The notes under the pieces: generated by a model
What the model saw: only the letters and a program-made list of their open reading frames with translations
What the model was told of the DNA's origin: nothing
The model's database searches: none
Source: Larix kaempferi
Lineage: Eukaryota > Streptophyta > Pinopsida > Pinales > Pinaceae
Length of the DNA stretch: 64,000 nucleotides
Assembly (NCBI GenBank): GCA_027924585.1
Contig: BSBM01000608.1
Span: 5,148,501-5,212,500 of the forward strand
Direction of reading: 5' to 3'
In this document: positions 34,421 to 46,911 of the stretch, one piece after another
Numbering within the stretch: the stretch's first letter is position 1
Layout: every line of letters starts with the position of its first letter
Position numbers and translations under genes: made by a program

Positions 34421-35410
34421 CTTGTCTATTGTTTAACTTTTAGAGTATTATAAACAGTGATCAGGTCCTTTGCTAGAATTTTCTTAGGCCTATTGTATGG
34501 ATACTTGTAAATACCCACATGTTGGATGATATATATATATATGTAAGGCATTCAATGCCAACTGAACAATATGGTTCATAATTTAATACAAGTTGTGAGA
34601 TGTGATCTTTTTTCCAAGGGAAAAAAAAAACAAGTGTGTCATGAAAGGTCCTACACGTTTTGTTCAATAAAATGGGTAACAATTATAATGGAACTATAAC
34701 TTCAAATTCTATGAATGATCACCTAAGAATGAAATCATAACTTGGAAATGTAACCATTATCTTATAACCTTTCATGTATAATATGACATGATTAAAATCT
34801 AACTATGATTCAAAATTCATCGATCTCACTAATATTACCAATACATTATTATACTATTGTTTTAATTATGGGTTTTGCATTACCATGGTAGTTTTACTGA
34901 AATACAAATTAAATTAACATAATATTTTTCCAAGCTTTACCAAAGTATCCAAACCCTATGATGACATCTTAACACAAGTACGTGCATTACTAGAACCTCT
35001 GCCAGGTTAGAATGATAGCTGGATTGAACTCATGCATACTTAAGATGATAACAGTTTTGATCATATATTTTGATAAATGGTATTGATGTATGAGCACACA
35101 TAGCAGCAATTCACTTGATAAGATCATATATTTTTTACTACCTAGTTACAATAGTTACAATTATATTATTTGTCTTTACTCATATTTTACAGAAACAATT
35201 TTTTTTGTATAACCACCGACCACACATGAAAAATGTAGTTCATTTTTAATATAAATGAATTACACTTTTTTCCCAAGGAAAATATATATATATATATATA
35301 TATACATTACAAACAATTCAAAATTACATGAAATCATATTACCATAATCATTTCAATAAAATAATCAATAGAAACCTGAATCAATATAATATCTTCCAAC
35401 TCATTGAAGT
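34421..35410. other. AT-rich non-coding DNA with microsatellites
   Basis: AT-rich, with (AT)n runs at about 34530-34542 and 35282-35304. No gene recognised. Confidence 0.6.
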
Positions 35411-37032
35411 TGTAATGTCCCCATTTTGACCCCCTTTGTATTAAATCGTAAATGATGTAAATATTGTAATTTGATCATGGTGAGGAGTTCAAGGCCAAGG
35501 CCCCACCATTGATTTAGCGTTTTATGTATCGGCAATTAAAGAAATATATGCATATGGTTCTTGTGCTAGATAGGCACAATGTAAATAAGACATCATGTAA
35601 ATACGAATTTTAATGGAAATACCCACAACTAGCTATGCAATGCAACAAAAGAGATGGGGCATGATTCTACAAGGAATAGGGAGGGAAATTATTCAAACCC
35701 TTGAGCCAATGGTGTTAATCCATGTGTCAATGAGAAAACCCATAAACCACCAACTACCCATTTTGGGTTATGGACCCAATCATTTAATTCTTCCAAGAAT
35801 TGGTTGAGGTAGTTAATGCTTTGGGAATGAAGAGGTATGGCAGCCAATTCCGTGCATGGGCAAGCCATCAACCTGGGAAATCATGTTTTGTCTCCATGGG
35901 CAAGAAAACAACCACGAAATGGTGCCCAAAATCCATTCTAACCCCATAGTTTTTTCTCTCTCACGCAGATTGAGATGGCTGGAAGTTACACTCACGTTTT
36001 TCATAAAAAATGCAGGGTTTCCCTTGCCCAGAAACTCGTTTTTGGTTTTGGACAGTAGTGGGGAAGAAGGGACTGTGAATTGGGACTGTAGGGAGGTCGT
36101 TTTTCCCCAGAATTTCCATGAACGTTTTTCTAAAAATGGATTTGGCTTCCCAGGGTTGTTCCCCATCTTCCAGTTTCGTTTTTGGGTTGCCCACGTTTTT
36201 CTGAAGCTAATGAAAACCCCATCTTTGGGCATCTCACTGTAAAAAAAAACGTTTTATCATGACCAATAAGTGTCGTTCTGCTGTTATGTGCATCCCAGTT
36301 TTGTTTTGAACCTGTGAGCAAGAAACTTGGAGTGGTAGTGGACAGAATTGGCTGATAAACCTAGTGAAGGGAGTAACCTCTCAAGAAGATCAAGAGGGCT
36401 TTGGCTACTTTTCTATGCACACCCTGAGAGCACTAGAAAGGAAGGTATGGCTTGAGGGACTGTGTGGCAGTGAAGAGAATACTTCCTTGTGTTGGGTGTG
36501 TAGGCATTGTGAGTGCCAAGTTGAATAGATCTTGTAGAGGTATCCATAGCTCTATGGTTGAGCACACTAGCTTAGCAATTCTTCCTTTCCATTTCCTAGC
36601 ATCCTGATAAACCCAATTGTAGATTGGCTTGGCTCATCCTGGTGTATGCTTGGCTATGTGTGAGTCTGTTGTTCCCTGGTTCCTTGTAGAGATCATGCCC
36701 AGCTCGGGGGGTGGCAGTTGTATCAAGAGGTTGATAAGCACAACTGGCCTATGGTTGGGTGGAATGTTGCAGTTGCATAGCCAGTTGCTTAGGACTACTT
36801 TGTTAAGATAAGTATTCTCTTTTGTTAACTTTGAAATTATTATTTGATGAATATTATGAATGTGTGATGGAGGTGTTATTGATATTATTTCCGCTGTGTT
36901 TTTCTGATAATCATACAATCCATATGTCTTTTATATTAGAGGAATGCTTAGCTAAAAATTCATGGGGCTAGATGCCCGGTTTTAGCAACACGTCCTCTCT
37001 ATCATGCTGGTATGGTAGGAGGGGACGTTACA
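35411..37032 (+). repeat. 5' LTR of the 35-44 kb chromovirus
   Basis: Starts TGTAATGTCCCC and ends GGGGACGTTACA. Modules in order are the AAATATTGT motif, CAAGGCCAAGGCCCCAC (35490-35506), a CTCTATGGTTGAGC block, one hairpin unit (TGATAAACCCAATTGTAG, about 36605) and CCTATGGTTGGGTGG. Inside, 35856-36242 is open but shows no protein family. Confidence 0.95.
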
Positions 37033-37035
37033 TTT

Positions 37036-37048
37036 TGGTATTAGAGCC
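37036..37048 (+). other. Primer binding site
   Basis: TGGTATTAGAGCC, three bases after the LTR, is one base off the plant initiator tRNA-Met complement (TGGTATCAGAGC). Confidence 0.9.
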
Positions 37049-37227
37049 GTTGGTTGCAGCATTGGGCCTCTATGGGCCAAATCCAATCACAACCACTTGG
37101 GAAGGTTCCTTCCTAATCACCACAGATAGCAGCATAGGGCCTAAACTGGTTAAGTTGGATGGTTTGCAGAGGTAAAGGTACCTCCTACTGAACAGCATTC
37201 ATCCCTGAAAGAAAGAAAGATTTCAAA

Positions 37228-37915
37228 TTTTTCCTAAGTGTTTTCGAAAATTTTGTTTAAGTCTGTTTCGGGAAGAATTCGGGAAGTTGTCCCGAAACTG
37301 CGGAAAGATTCCGCGAATCGTTCCGCAACGCAGAAGAGTTCGGAAAATTGTTCTGAAATTTGCGGAAGAGTTTTGCGAACCGCCCCGAAATTTCGGAAGG
37401 AATTCTCTTCCAAAATTTGCGGAAGGAATTCTCTTCCGAAACTGCGGAAGACTTCGGCGAATCGTTCCGCAACTGCGGAAGGCTTCGGCGAATTGTTCCG
37501 CAATTGCGGAAGGCTTCCGCGAACCTCCCCGAAACTGCGGAAATAATTTCCCAGTGTCTTCCGAAACTGCGGAAGCATTCCGCGAATGGCTCCGCAACGG
37601 AAGCATTCCGCGAATGGCTCCGCAATTGCGGGAGCATTTGCCGAATCACTCTGCAACTACGGTAGCATTCTCCGAATTGCTCCGCAACTGCAGGAGCATT
37701 CGCCGAATCGATCCGCAACGGAAGCATTCCGCGAATGGCTCCGCAACTGCGGGAGCATTCGCCGAATCGCTCCGCAACTGCAGGAGAATTCGTCGAATCG
37801 CTCTGCAACGGAAGCATTCTGCGAATGGCTCCGCAACTGCAGAAGCATTCACCGAATCGCTCCACAATTGCGGAAGCGTTCAGCAATCCACCCCGCAACG
37901 GCGGCAAGTTTTCTA
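37228..37915 (+). repeat. GC-rich palindromic array in the gag leader
   Basis: About 20 degenerate units, many about 33 bp, are built on CCGCAACTGCGG (a near palindrome), GAAGCATTCCGCGAATGG and close variants. The sequence has few stop codons, so frames stay open on both strands (plus 37287-37916, minus 37257-37964) with an 11-residue periodicity (RNCGSIRRIAP-like). It lies between the primer site and gag and is most likely an untranslated structured leader. Confidence 0.85.
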
Positions 37916-37926
37916 AAAAAAAAAAA

Positions 37927-37972
37927 CGAGGGCGCTGCCCTCGACCCACCTTGCAAGGGGGCAAGCCCCCTT
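37927..37972. other. Two tandem perfect hairpins
   Basis: CGAGGGC-GCT-GCCCTCG (37927-37943) is followed by AAGGGGG-CAAG-CCCCCTT (37955-37972). Both have perfect 7-bp arms and short loops, lying after an A-rich run in the leader. Confidence 0.75.
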
Positions 37973-38348
37973 GACCCCCTTTTGTTTTTTCCCCCTTGTA
38001 TGTCGTTGATTGTGAAAAAAAAAAATTCTATGATCTGACAAATTGTCAATATGGCATTTTCCCACGTGCATGAAGGTAAGTTATGCATTCTGAGAATATA
38101 ATTCAGCTAACAATTGTGTAGATAAACACATTCTTGCAGAATCACAGTACACTAGGGCAACACTCTAGATAATACAGTTGGAAAGTTTTGGATCTTAGTT
38201 GGGCCAAGAAAATAAACATCATGAATGATGCACAGGATCCCTATGAACCTGAGACAAATTCCATGGGAGATAACATACATGTTGAAAATGCTAAATAGAA
38301 TCTAATGGGAGAAGAAATCAAGAGACTCCTCCAGGTATTGTAGCCACC

Positions 38349-41300
38349 ATGAGAAGCCTAAGGGTGGAGTTGCAAAGCTGTAGGGAAGATAATGAAAGGA
38401 TGATTAAAGCTCAGGAAGAACAAAATCAATTGAATGCAGCCATGCTACAGAGTTTGACAGACATCCAAAGGCAAATAAACTCTGGACATCAGACATCAAA
38501 TCCAGAAAGGGGTGGGAGTAGCTCTAGAAGGAATTCCCGTAAGAGGGCTAGTAGCTCAAGAAGAGTTTCTACAGACAGAACATATACTCCAGAAATATCT
38601 TCTAATGAATCCTCTGACTCTGAAGAATCCATTGAGGGTTCAAGCTCTTCATCCCACAGAAGCAAGAGGAAGAAGCACTACAAGAACAATTCACATGGGG
38701 AATTTAAGAAGGCAAAACCTCCTACATTTGATGGAGAGGTAAAGTCTGGTCAAGAGGCTGAAGCTTGGATTCTGGGGATGAGAAAATATTTCCAAGTCCA
38801 AGATTACTCGGGAAATATGAAGGCAAGGGTAGCCATCTTCAACTTGAATGGAAGAGCATCTATATGGTGGGAACACACCAGGCAAGTGAAGAAGATCAAC
38901 GAAAGGAAGATCGTGTGGAAGCGGTTCAAGAAATACTTCAAGCAGAAGTACCTCTTTGATAGGTACTATGATGATAAGATCAAAGAGTTCCATGAGCTGA
39001 GATTGGGACAATTGACCATGGAGGAATATGCAAACAAGTTCTTGGAGCTGCTGAGGTATGTCAAGTACATTCGAGACAATAAGGTGAAAATTCAACGTTT
39101 CCTAAGTGGACTGCCCCAGTCATATAAAGACAGAATTGAGTTTCATGAACCTCGAACTCTAGAGGAGGCCATAAGAAAGGCCAAGTATTTCTTTGATCAA
39201 AACAAAAGCAAACCAGAATTCCATAAGGCATGGAAGGATAAGAAAAATGAAAAGTTTGATCAAAGGAAGAAGGGGTTCAAGCCTCCTCAATTCCGGAATC
39301 AGCAAAGGCAACCATCACAAGTTGTGACTAAGCCAACTAGGATGATGGGAGACAAGCCAAGAGATCTAAAGGAACCAACAGAACCACTTCAATGTTGGGG
39401 TTGTGGAGGAGACCACATGCTTAGGAACTATCCACATCGGAATGGGAATGCAAATCAAGTTCACAACATCCAAGGAGCTGGAACTGTGGGTCAAGTGGCG
39501 AGGACAATCCCTAGAATCTATGCAGCTCTAGAAGACCGCCAAGCAGATCATCAGTCAACTATGTTTGAAGTTGAATGTAAGATTGCTAAGCAATCTGTTT
39601 CTATTTTGATTGATCCTGGATCTACTCACAGTTATGTCACTCCTACGATTGTTGAGATTTGTGCTTTCAAGAAATTAAAGCATAGTAAGTCATGGTTAGT
39701 TCAACTAGCCACTGGAACCAAGAGAAAAGTTAGTGAAATAGTAGAGAAATGTCCATTAGATATGGATGGGCTATTCACTTATGCAGATCTGAATATTTTG
39801 CCACTTGGTTCCTATGATATTCTCATTGGAATGGATTGGTTAGAAGCACACAGGGTTAAACTTGACTGCTACAATAAGACATTTGAATGCATGGACGAAG
39901 AAGGAAACTCGAGGGTTGTAAAAGGCCTTCCAAAGGTGACTTCTGTTAGACAGATTTCAGCCATGCAGATGAAGAGGTTCTATAGGAAGGGATGTCAATT
40001 GTATGCAACCCACATTGTAGAGGCAGCAGAGAATGAAACTCTAAAATTAGAGAACTATCAGGTATTGCAAGAATTCAGGGATGTTTTTCCTGATGAGATT
40101 CCAGGACTCCCTCCAAAGAGAGACATTGACTTTACCATTGAGCTTGTGCCAGGAGCAACACCAATGTCTAAGACACCCTACTGGATGAGTACACCGGAAT
40201 TGCTAGAATTGAAAATGCAATTACAAGAGTTGCTAGAAAAGAAATATATTAGACCAAGTGTGTCCCCGTGGGGAGCACCGGTTCTATTTGTGAAAAAGAA
40301 AAATGGAACACTCAGGTTATGTATTGAATACAGGCAGTTGAACAAAGTCACTATGAAAAACAAATACCCATTGCCCCGAATTGATAACCTTTTTGACCAA
40401 ATGAGAGGAGCAAGGGTATTTTCAAAGATTGACTTGAGTTTTGGTTACCATCAGGTAAGAATTAAAGAAGAAGATATTCATAAGACCGCCTTTAGAACGA
40501 GGTATGGACACTATGAGTTTGTAGTGGTACCATTCGGTCTCACAAATGCGCCAGCTACATTCATGTGTCTCATGAATAATGTTTTTAGCAAGTATTTGGA
40601 CAAGTTTGTTCTTGTATTCCTAGACGACATTCTCATATATTCTAAGAATGAAGAAGAGCATGAAGAAAATTTGAGAATGACAATGCAATTACTAAGGGAG
40701 CATAAGTTGTATGCAAAGTTGAGCAAATGTGACTTTTATAAAGATAGAATTCATTATTTGGGTCACATCATCTCCGACGAAGGAATATCTATAGACCCTA
40801 AGAAGATTGAAACCATTATGAATTGGCCAACTCCAAGGAATGTGACTGATGTGAGATCTTTTATGGGCCTTGCTGGTTACTACAGGAGGTTTATCGAAGG
40901 ATTCTCCAAGGTTGCAAACCCGATCACTTCTTTGCAAAAGAAGGGGATAAAGTTTGAATGGTCACAAAGATGTGAGGAAAGTTTTCAATGGTTGAAGAAT
41001 CTTCTTACAAGTGCACCTATTTTGAAAATTGCAGACCCAGAAAAAGACCTTGTGGTGTGTACCGATGCATGCAATCAAGGACTTGGAGGAGTTCTTATGC
41101 AAGACAACCACGTGATATGCTATGAGTCAAGAAAGTTGAAGGAGCATGAGAAGAACTATGTTACTCATGATATAGAACTTGCAGCCATAGTACATGCCTT
41201 AAAGATGTGGAGGCATTACTTAATGGGAAGAAAATTTAAGTTAAGGACAGACCATTGTGGTCTGAAATACTTGTTTGATCAGCCAACGTTAAATGTTAGG

Positions 41301-42890
41301 CAAGCTAGATGGTTGGAATTTTTGTGTGAATTTGATTTTGAAATCAAACACATAAAAGGAAAAGAAAACAAGGTGGCTGATGCACTCAGCAGGAAGGTAC
41401 ATGAAATGTATGTGGCAACACTTAGTACTTGCCAACCAGATTTGAGACAGCAGATTGTTAACCATATTATTGAAGATGAAGTGTACGTGCAGATAAAGGA
41501 CAAATTGCAGCAGAAAGACCTTGGCAAGAAGTATGAAGGCTATCATTTGGAAGAAGGCGGACTTCTTACTTATAAGAATAGAGTCTACATTCCAAATGCG
41601 GCAGACTTGAGGAGGATTGTTATGGATGAAATCCATAAAGCTCCATACTCTGGTCACCCAGGATATCGGAAAACAATTGCTACAGCAAGAAAATATTATT
41701 TCTGGCCAGGCATGAAGAAGGATGTCGCTGAATACATTTCTAAGTGCATGGAATGTCAGCAGGTGAAGAGTGAACACCAACATCCAGCAGGTTTATTGCT
41801 CCCATTGCCAATTCCAGAGTGGAAATGGGACGTAATATCCATGGATTTTACTACAGGATTGCCAATGACTGTGAGACAACATGATTCCATCATGGTTGTG
41901 GTGGACAAGTTAACAAAGGCAGCACATTTTATACCAGTTAAGTCCACACATAAAGCCGATGCCATTGCAAATATTTTCATGAAGGAAATTTTCAGATTAC
42001 ATGGGTTTCCTAAGGCAATAATTTCTGACAGGGATACCAAGTTCACTTCCAATTTTTGGAAAGGTCTCTTTGCAGATTTGGGTACACAGCTGAGCTTTAG
42101 TACCGCATACCATCCTCAAACAGACGGGCAAACATAAAGAGTAAATTGGGTGCTTGAAGACATGCTCCGCATGTATGTAATGGACAAACCATCCAAGTGG
42201 GAGGATTATCTACACTTGGTAGAATTTGCATATAAAAATGGGCAACAAGCATCGTTGGGAATGAGTCCTTATGAGGCTTTGTATGACAGAAGGTGTAGGA
42301 CACTAGTGACTTGGGACAATCCAGTGAACAGAATTGTACTTGGGCCGGAATTGCTCAAGGAAATGGAGCAAGAAATTGCCAAGATCAGACAGAATTTAAA
42401 AGTAGCCCAGGATAGACAGAAAAGCTATGCAGATAAACATAGAGTGCATAGGGAATTCAGTGTTGGGGATCATGTGTATCTTAGAGTGAGATCAGGGAAG
42501 AGTTCCTTGAAGCGTGGGAGTTGTGCCAAGCTATCACCTAGATATTGTGGGCCATTTGAAGTGCTTGAAAGAATAGGACCAGTTGCATATAGACTTGCAT
42601 TTCCTGATAGCACTAAAGCTCATAATGTTTTTCATGTCTCATTGCTTAAGAAATATGTACATGATCCTAACAATGTGATTAATTGGGATGTGATCCAGGT
42701 GGAACCCAAGGGAGAATTCCAAACCGATCCATTGCGCATCCTAGACAAGAAGGTAACATTGCTCCGGAACTGAGCCATCGGACAGGTAAAGGTGCAATGG
42801 AAGCACTACGGTCCCGATGAGGCTACATGGGAGTTGGAGGATGCCATGAGGGTGGCATATCCATTTTTGTTCAATTTTGATGAGCACTGA
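38349..42890 (+). pseudogene. gag-pol polyprotein with two premature stops
   Basis: The ATG follows GCCACC and comes after an in-frame stop. In residues: gag about 125-285 ([12 protein letters not shown] at 166-176); zinc knuckle 349-361, with the last Cys changed to Tyr; protease D422-P-G and LIGMDWL at 492-498; RT 630-830 with D695 and FLDD 757-760; RNase H with D906, E943 and D968; integrase zinc site H1096, H1103, C1133, C1136; integrase core D1166 and D1227. Codon 1263 is TAA (42135-42137), exactly where the third catalytic residue (Glu) belongs. The frame resumes through the GPF/Y module (RYCGPFEVLERIGPVAYRL), a TGA at 42771-42773 and a chromodomain-like tail (VQWKHYGPDEATWELED) to the TGA at 42888. 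It encodes particle, protease, polymerase and integrase. Confidence 0.93.
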
Positions 42891-42904
42891 GGACAATGCT
42901 AATG

Positions 42905-42918
42905 TAAGGGGAGGGGAA
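42905..42918 (+). other. Polypurine tract
   Basis: TAAGGGGAGGGGAA lies directly before the 3' LTR. Confidence 0.9.
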
Positions 42919-44540
42919 TGTAATGTCCCCATTTTGACCCCCTTTGTATTAAATCGTAAATGATGTAAATATTGTAATTTAATCATGGTGAGGAGCTCAA
43001 GGCCAAGGCCCCACCATTGATTTAGCGTTTTATGTATCGACAATTAAAGAAATAGATGCATATGGTTCTTGTGCTAGATAGGCACAATGTAAATAAGACA
43101 TCATGTAAATACGAATTTTAATGGAAATACCTACAACTAGCTATGCAATGCAACAAAAGAGATGGGGCATGATTCTACAAGGAATAGGGAGGAAAATTAT
43201 TCAAACCCTTGAGCCAATGGTGTTAATCCATGTGTTAATGAGAAAACCCATAAACCACCAACTACCCATTTTGGGTTATGGACCCAATCATTTAATTCTT
43301 CCAAGAATTGGTTGAGGCAGTTAATGCCTTGGGAATGAAGAGGTATGGCAGCCAATTTCGTGCATGGGCAAGCCATCAACCTGGGAAATCGTGTTTTGTC
43401 TCCATGGGCAAGAAAACACCCACGAAATGGTGCCCAAAATCCATTCTAACCCCATAGTTTTTTCTCTCTCACGCAGATTGAGATGGCTGGAAGTTACACT
43501 CACGTTTTTCATCAAAAACGCAGGGTTTCCCTTGCCCAGAAACTCGTTTTTGGTTTTGGACAGTAGTTGGGAAGAAGGGACTGCGAAATGGGACTGTAGG
43601 GAGGTCGTTTTTCCCCAGAATTGTCATGAACGTTTTTCTAAAAACGGATTTGGCTTCCCAAGGTTGTTCCCCATCTTCCAGTTTCATTTTTGGGTTTCCC
43701 ACGTCTTTCTGAAGCTAATGAAAACCCCATCTTTGGGCATCTCACTGTAAAAAAAAACGTTTTATCATGACCAATAAGTGTAGTTCTGCTGTTATGTGCA
43801 TCCCAGTTTTGTTTTGAACCTGTGAGCAAGAAACTTGGAGTGGTAGTGGATAGAATTGGCTGATAAACCTAGTGAAGGGAGTAACCTCTCAAGAAGATCA
43901 AGAGGGATTTGGCTACTTTTCTATGCACACCCTGAGAGCACTAGAAAGGAAGGTATGGCTTGAGGGACTGTGTGGCAGTGAAGAGAATACTTCCTTGTGT
44001 TGGGTGTGTAGGCATTGTAAGTGTCAAGTTGAATAGATCTTATAGAGGTATCCATAGCTCTGTGGTTGAGCACACTAGCTTAGTAATTCTTCCTTTCCAT
44101 TTCCTAGCAGCCTGATAAACCCAATTGTAGATTGGCTTTGGCTCATCTTGGTGTATGCTTGGCTATGTGTGAGTCTGTTGTTCCCTGGTTCCTTGTAGAG
44201 ATCATGCCCAGCTTGGGGGTGGCAGTTGTATCAAGAGGTTGATAAGCACAACTGGCCTATGGTTGGGTGGAACGTTGTAGTTGCATAGCCAATTGCTTGG
44301 GACTACTTTGTTAAGATAAGTATTCTCTTGTGTTAACTTTGAAATTATTATTTGATGAATATTATGAATGTATGATGGAGGTGTTATTGATATTATTTCC
44401 GCTGTGTTTTTCTGATAATCATACAATCCATATGTCTTTTATATTATAGGAATGCTTAGCTAAAAATTCATGGGGTTAGATGCCCGGTTTTAGCAACACG
44501 TCCTCTCTATCATGCTGGTATGGTAGGAGGGGACGTTACA
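42919..44540 (+). repeat. 3' LTR of the 35-44 kb chromovirus
   Basis: Same length and ends as the 5' LTR. The CAAGGCC motif is at 42998-43014 and the hairpin unit near 44113. Confidence 0.95.
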
Positions 44541-45553
44541 GAAGTATCCAAACTTGATGGTACTTACTTATAAAAGGATGAAGTTACAATACAAGGGTGT
44601 GCATTAGCAAAGTTAAAATACATGGACAAACCATTAAAAGTATAGAAAATGTTGGCTCTTTTACATACTTAGGGTTCACAAGCGAGTTTGAGGTAGTGTA
44701 GTATGTTGATATCATCAACCTTTTAAAAGAAGGCGGTCTTATATGAGGCATGAGGCATGTATGATTATTGCTTATTAATGATGTGCATAATATCAAAGAT
44801 TCATGAAAGCTTGTGATTAATTTTATAATACTTAATTATATTTGATTAAGTAGAAATGTAATAAGATATGTATAAACAAAGTAACAATGAACACATCATT
44901 AAGATATACGATAAGAATGAACAAATGTGTGTAATACTCTTGTGCTTCCAGTTTACTAAATAGATAAAGGAATATATCCAAGCATTATGCCTTACATGTG
45001 ATTAGAGTTAAGCGATTTAATAGTCAAAGCAAACATCCTTAGTATAATCAACAAAACTATCATAAGGACTAAGCAACACACCAACAATTAATTAACCAAA
45101 TGGATTGAAACAAATATAGACCTTTACATTACAACTTTTATATCTATATATAGGTAGTTGAGTTGGTTACAAGAGATCCTAGAAGGTTCTAGAAAGTCGT
45201 AACCCACTTGTACAAAAAGGGGTTCTGCCCCTTTAAGGAAAATGCATAGAGGACATTGACTCCATGGCCATTGCTTTCCTTTATCCATGTACTTAGGTAA
45301 AAAAAATGAAAGGGACCACCATAATACCTTAACCATTCCTTGCATCTCTTCCTAAGTTGGGTGTGGCATTCATTTTTTGAATATGGATTTTGAGTTCTAG
45401 GATTTCTCAAGCAACACCATCTATGAACTTGTTGAATTCTTCGAAGAGAGGCTTCTAGGTAGAACCAATATTTTGTAGCTTCCATTTGAACTTTGCCATT
45501 AATGACTCCATCGTATTTTCTTTTGTTGGCACAGTATCCAAGAGAGCTCCAAG
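44541..45553. other. AT-rich non-coding DNA
   Basis: Host DNA between insertions. A hairpin AAAGGGG-TTCTG-CCCCTTT lies near 45217-45235. The minus frame 45189-45611 runs across the next LTR border and has no known domain, so I treat it as chance. Confidence 0.5.
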
Positions 45554-46892
45554 TGTCACACACCCGATAGGATATTTCTACTATGGAGACCAAGGGGTAC
45601 CCAAGTTCCACATAAAAATTCCATCCCTAATAACAATTCCAAATTTTGATCCACCGACTTGATATTCCATTAGTTTAATAACATAAGTAAATGTAAATAT
45701 AGCAATTCAATAACCAAATATACCCATTCTAATTTATGTAATCTTTTCTACCATGAATGCATGCATTCCATACAGACATTTCCATAAACAATAATTTAAA
45801 TAAACACATAATAGAATTATCATCCATGGCATTCAAACAAATTTGGCACTTAATTTTATAAATGTCCTCCAACTAGCTATAAGTGAAGGATTTCATTATG
45901 GATGTTTTCAGCTTTTATGCAGATCCCTTGATGATGGGTGGAGTGTCCACTAGAAACATTGGGATGTTTCTAAACTATGAACAATGCAACTCTATAAATT
46001 CCTCACAACAAGTGAAGGATGTTCCTCCTAGTCGTAGGCACTATGTCAAGCCTTATATTTCTTTGACAGAGGACACCTGCAATATGGGGCTATCAATCCA
46101 CAAGGGGAAAGTTCTAGACTCTTTTACTCACACTCACACTACACAAAGGTGTAGAAACCCCCTTCATAACTATCCCCACCCCTCCACTCATCCCTCATCA
46201 ACCTACATAACACAAGGGATGGAATCCTCTTCTCTGCTATTTAGTCCCTCGGGTTGTCCCCATACCCTTATAGTGCTCTGGCATAGGCCAATCAGGGAAT
46301 CTCCATGTCAGATTCCAAGTTAGTCCAACTATAGGCCAGGTCTCTCTCACATGGGCACCAAGCCTATTCACACCAATTTCTTAGGGTACTCATGCGAGAG
46401 GGTATGAAACTATGATTTTCCTCTTAATAATAAATGACATGACATAGTGCATCTAAAATTAAATGAATGATTATGAGAGGGATAGAGTTTCTCACAAGAT
46501 ATATGCTTGATTATGGCTTGACAAGCGGCTTCCCCATAAATTACCACTTTCCCCTTCTTAATCTCACTTATGATAATTAATTCCCATAACTATTTTAAGG
46601 CGACTCCCATAACTTATGGTTAAATGAATTTGGTTAAAAAGGATAATGAAAGCTAGGGACTTAGGCTAAAATCAACTTGGGTCACCTTCCTTATCCCCTC
46701 TCACTTCCCCCACTTGTGGAATCATATCCCCCTATATCTTCTTTGCGATTCTTTCCTTGCAACTGTTAGAGATTTTTATATCAATGTACAAAATTTACAA
46801 TATCTATGGTATCCTAAAACATATAAGTCTGACATCTAGCCTTTGTTTAGTTACATACATATTCACATATTTGGGTAAAAAATGGTGTTACA
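45554..46892 (-). repeat. 3' LTR of the truncated chromovirus
   Basis: Minus strand from TGTAACACC (46892) to GGTGTGTGACA (45554). Inside, CCTCCTAGTCGTAGGC and ATCAATCCACAAGG stand in the same order as related blocks of the inner LTR. The boundaries come from the TG/CA ends and the adjacent tract, without a second LTR to compare. Confidence 0.6.
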
Positions 46893-46911
46893 CCCCTCCC
46901 CTTAATTTATC
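46893..46911 (-). other. Polypurine tract of the truncated chromovirus
   Basis: The minus strand reads TTAAGGGGAGGGG directly before the LTR start. Confidence 0.65.

Larger units (their letters stand above)
35411..44540 (+). mobile_element. Chromovirus with matching LTRs (best preserved)
   Basis: A 9,130-bp Ty3/gypsy element with two LTRs of 1,622 bp each, a perfect target duplication GAAGT (35406-35410 and 44541-44545), an initiator tRNA-Met-type primer site and a polypurine tract. A single gag-pol frame spans 38349-42890 with only two internal stops. By eye the LTRs differ at about 44 positions (about 2.7%), so this insertion is much younger than its neighbours. The chromodomain-like end places it among chromoviruses, near the inner element at 20-30 kb. 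Confidence 0.95.

Noticed and set aside
35856-36242. 128-codon ORF present in both LTRs (also 43364-43750)
   Set aside because: Its presence in both copies simply reflects LTR identity; no domain, and both strands are partly open here.
37257-37964. 235-codon minus-strand and 209-codon plus-strand ORFs
   Set aside because: Both arise from GC-rich 33-bp repeats without stops; not supported as proteins.
45189-45611. 140-codon minus-strand ORF
   Set aside because: It crosses an inferred LTR boundary and has no recognisable family.
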